Assembly (NCBI GenBank): GCA_022865965.1
Contig: JALHTS010000173.1
Coordinates: forward strand, 1 to 7,158
Direction of reading: 5' to 3'
Length of the DNA stretch: 7,158 bases
Source: Ignavibacteriaceae bacterium
GTDB lineage: Bacteria; Bacteroidota; Ignavibacteria; Ignavibacteriales; Ignavibacteriaceae
Part shown: one piece after another, positions 6,055 through 7,158 of the stretch
Layout: each line of letters begins with the position of its first letter
Numbering within the stretch: position 1 is the stretch's first letter
Notes under the pieces: model-generated
Database searches by the model: none
Told to the model about the DNA's origin: nothing
Seen by the model: the letters and a program-made list of their open reading frames with translations, nothing else
Program-made: the position numbers and the translations under genes

Positions 6055-6135
6055 ATGAAGACCATAAATCGGTTATTTATTATTCTAATATTTTCATTGC
6101 TCATTATACAATTCTTTGCCAAGAGAGGCTTATAA
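6055..6135 (+). CDS. Possible 26-residue single-helix membrane peptide
   Basis: ATG at 6055 opens 26 codons to TAA at 6133-6135. A basic start (MKTINR) is followed by about 15 hydrophobic residues (LFIILIFSLLIIQFF) and a basic end (AKRGL). This has the look of a small membrane peptide or of an orphaned signal sequence. The only ribosome-binding candidate is AGAAG, 5 bases upstream, which is weak. It sits between a terminator and the beta-barrel gene. No family is recognised. It could equally be the leader remnant of a lost secreted protein or a chance frame in AT-rich DNA. Confidence 0.35.
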   Translation: MKTINRLFIILIFSLLIIQFFAKRGL

Positions 6136-6156
6136 TTACTAAGCAACCAAAATCAT

Positions 6157-6163
6157 GGAAGGA
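6157..6163 (+). promoter_or_regulatory. Shine-Dalgarno site indicating a TTG start for the beta-barrel gene
   Basis: GGAAGGA overlaps the first codons of the longest frame (ATG at 6155) and lies 6 bases before the in-frame TTG at 6170-6172. Upstream of the ATG the sequence (AAGCAACCAAAATC) has no Shine-Dalgarno site. The TTG is therefore the more likely start. Confidence 0.6.
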
Positions 6164-6169
6164 AATAGT

Positions 6170-6886
6170 TTGAAGAAGACATCATTATTAACAATAATTG
6201 TTTTTTTAACTGTAATATCTTTTAATAAAAGTATTCTTGCGCAATCAGGAGGATTATATTTTAGTCTTGCCTTTCCAATGAGTGAGTTCAAGGACAACTT
6301 GAAACAGACCGGCATTGGTTTAAGCGGTGAATTCTTCTTTCTGACTCCAAAACGAAATATGCCTGTAGGAATGGGTTTAAGTTTGGGATATTATATTTAC
6401 GGAATGGAAAGAAGAAGTGAGCCCTGGAGTACGACTATACCAGATGTTCGTGTTGATATTGAAAGAACAAACAACCTCGCTAACTTTCATCTTGTTTTTC
6501 TAATTGCTCCCGAGTATGGTTGTTTTAGACCATATGCCGAAGGATTGTTTGGCGGATCATATTTTTATACCAAATCATCTGTAGAAAGCCGATATGACGA
6601 CGAGACCATCGCAGAAGATGTCAACTTTGATGATTGGGCATGGAGTTATGGTGTTGGCGGCGGTTTAATATATCTTGTTTCCGGTGACCCCAATTTTAAT
6701 GATGATGTGTTCTTTATTGATTTAAAAGTTAGATATCTGTTCGGTTCAGAAGCTGAATACTTGAAGCCGGGCTCTATAGAAATAGTGGACAACAACCTTT
6801 TCTATGATGTAAGTAAATCTAAAACCGATTTGTTATCGGCTCATCTTGGTGTAAGATTCTATTTTAACTGGAATCCTCAACAGTAG
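6170..6886 (+). CDS. Secreted outer-membrane beta-barrel protein
   Basis: Called here from TTG at 6170 (238 residues). The longest frame starts at ATG 6155 and gives 243, but the Shine-Dalgarno site lies inside its first codons. From TTG the protein begins (M)KKTSLLTIIVFLTVISF, a standard signal peptide, probably cut after SILA just before QSGG. The mature part alternates hydrophobic and polar residues in beta-strand fashion, with glycine- and aromatic-rich segments. Examples are GIGLSGEFFF, GMGLSLGYYIYG, APEYGCFRPYAEGLFGG, WSYGVGGGLIYL, FIDLKVRYLFG and the terminal LGVRFYFNW. This is the usual look of the OmpA/OmpW-like 'outer membrane protein beta-barrel' group of about 8 strands. There are no catalytic motifs; a structural, adhesion or small-solute role is possible but cannot be read from sequence. 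A terminator lies upstream (5977-6004), so it should have its own promoter in 6005-6150. Confidence 0.8.
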   Translation: MKKTSLLTIIVFLTVISFNKSILAQSGGLYFSLAFPMSEFKDNLKQTGIGLSGEFFFLTPKRNMPVGMGLSLGYYIYGMERRSEPWSTTIPDVRVDIERTNNLANFHLVFLIAPEYGCFRPYAEGLFGGSYFYTKSSVESRYDDETIAEDVNFDDWAWSYGVGGGLIYLVSGDPNFNDDVFFIDLKVRYLFGSEAEYLKPGSIEIVDNNLFYDVSKSKTDLLSAHLGVRFYFNWNPQQ

Positions 6887-6925
6887 TTGAAAAGCTGAAT
6901 TTATATTTTTAGTCTTCTTAGGGAT

Positions 6926-6946
6926 AAAATAATTTGTTATTTTTTT
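6926..6946 (+). terminator. Weak all-A/T hairpin with T-run after the beta-barrel gene
   Basis: AAAATAA (6926-6932) pairs with TTATTTT (6937-6943) around TTTG, and three more Ts follow. With no G-C pair the hairpin is weak. It lies just before the next start codon, so it could be a partial terminator or mere AT-richness. Confidence 0.3.
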
Positions 6947-6948
6947 GT

Positions 6949-7158
6949 ATGCCATCTGTTCATCTCAAAACCGGTCGTGACAAATCTTTAAAGAGAAAAC
7001 ATCCGTGGATTTTCTCCGGTGCAATTGATCATATTAAAGAAAATATTAGCCCCGGTGAAACGGTTGAGATTATTTCATCTTCGGGACAAAAAATTGGGAA
7101 AGGCGCTTACTCTCCCGTTTCACAAATCAGAGTTCGAATGTGGACCTTTAATCCCGAT
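6949..7158 (+). CDS. rlmI: 23S rRNA (cytosine-C5)-methyltransferase RlmI, N-terminal 70 residues (partial)
   Basis: ATG at 6949 opens 70 codons that remain open at the window edge. The fragment is the N-terminal PUA RNA-binding domain typical of RlmI/YccW proteins. It shows LKTGRDKSLKRKHPWIFSGA (residues 6-25), SPGETVEIISSSGQKIGKGA (34-53) and YSPVSQIRVRMWTF (54-67). In characterised members, the C-terminal Rossmann methyltransferase uses S-adenosylmethionine to methylate C1962 of 23S rRNA (E. coli numbering). That catalytic domain lies beyond the window, as the full protein is normally about 390-400 residues. No Shine-Dalgarno site is seen; the preceding bases are a T-run, and the nearest purine stretch (AGGGA, about 25 bases up) is too far. 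A later start is unlikely, because the conserved domain begins at the first residues. Confidence 0.9.
   Translation, partial: MPSVHLKTGRDKSLKRKHPWIFSGAIDHIKENISPGETVEIISSSGQKIGKGAYSPVSQIRVRMWTFNPD

Overview
The window is AT-rich bacterial chromosome. It holds one gene fragment leaving through the left edge on the minus strand, followed by six genes on the plus strand, the last of which is cut by the right edge. The best guess for the host is the Bacteroidota/Chlorobi/Ignavibacteria group. The reasons are the AT-rich base use, a signal-peptide beta-barrel protein of the kind common there (so a Gram-negative envelope), and purine-rich Shine-Dalgarno sites before most genes. There is no rRNA or marker protein to settle this, so the taxonomic call is weak.

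Left part (1-1073): the first 218 codons of an ATP-grasp ligase related to the D-cycloserine enzyme DcsG, read leftward. Then come about 417 bases without an intact gene. This gap holds a perfect 10-bp inverted repeat and two short minus-strand reading frames, each interrupted by a single stop codon, possibly gene debris.

Middle part (1074-2718): an 85-residue two-helix membrane protein of the type databases call 'bacteriophage holin', followed by a strong hairpin. Next is a polytopic lipid phosphatase/phosphotransferase with the sphingomyelin-synthase-like PAP2_C active site. Then comes a PfpI/DJ-1 family protein with an intact Glu-Cys-His site.

Right part (2888-7158): the dominant feature is a 1022-residue protein that is almost entirely coiled coil, with no enzymatic domain, no cysteine and no proline in the first 716 residues. 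Reading it by hand shows a degenerate tandem repeat of exactly 66 residues (198 bp). At least five copies are in strict register, plus one 73-residue copy (66 plus one heptad) in front. A rho-independent terminator follows. Then come a possible 26-residue hydrophobic peptide, a secreted outer-membrane beta-barrel protein that probably starts at TTG rather than ATG, and the N-terminal PUA domain of the 23S rRNA methyltransferase RlmI.

The plus-strand genes are spaced by about 60-200 bases, several with hairpins between them. They look like separately transcribed genes rather than one operon, and no shared pathway is evident. The coiled-coil protein, a candidate filament or scaffold protein, is the most unusual item.
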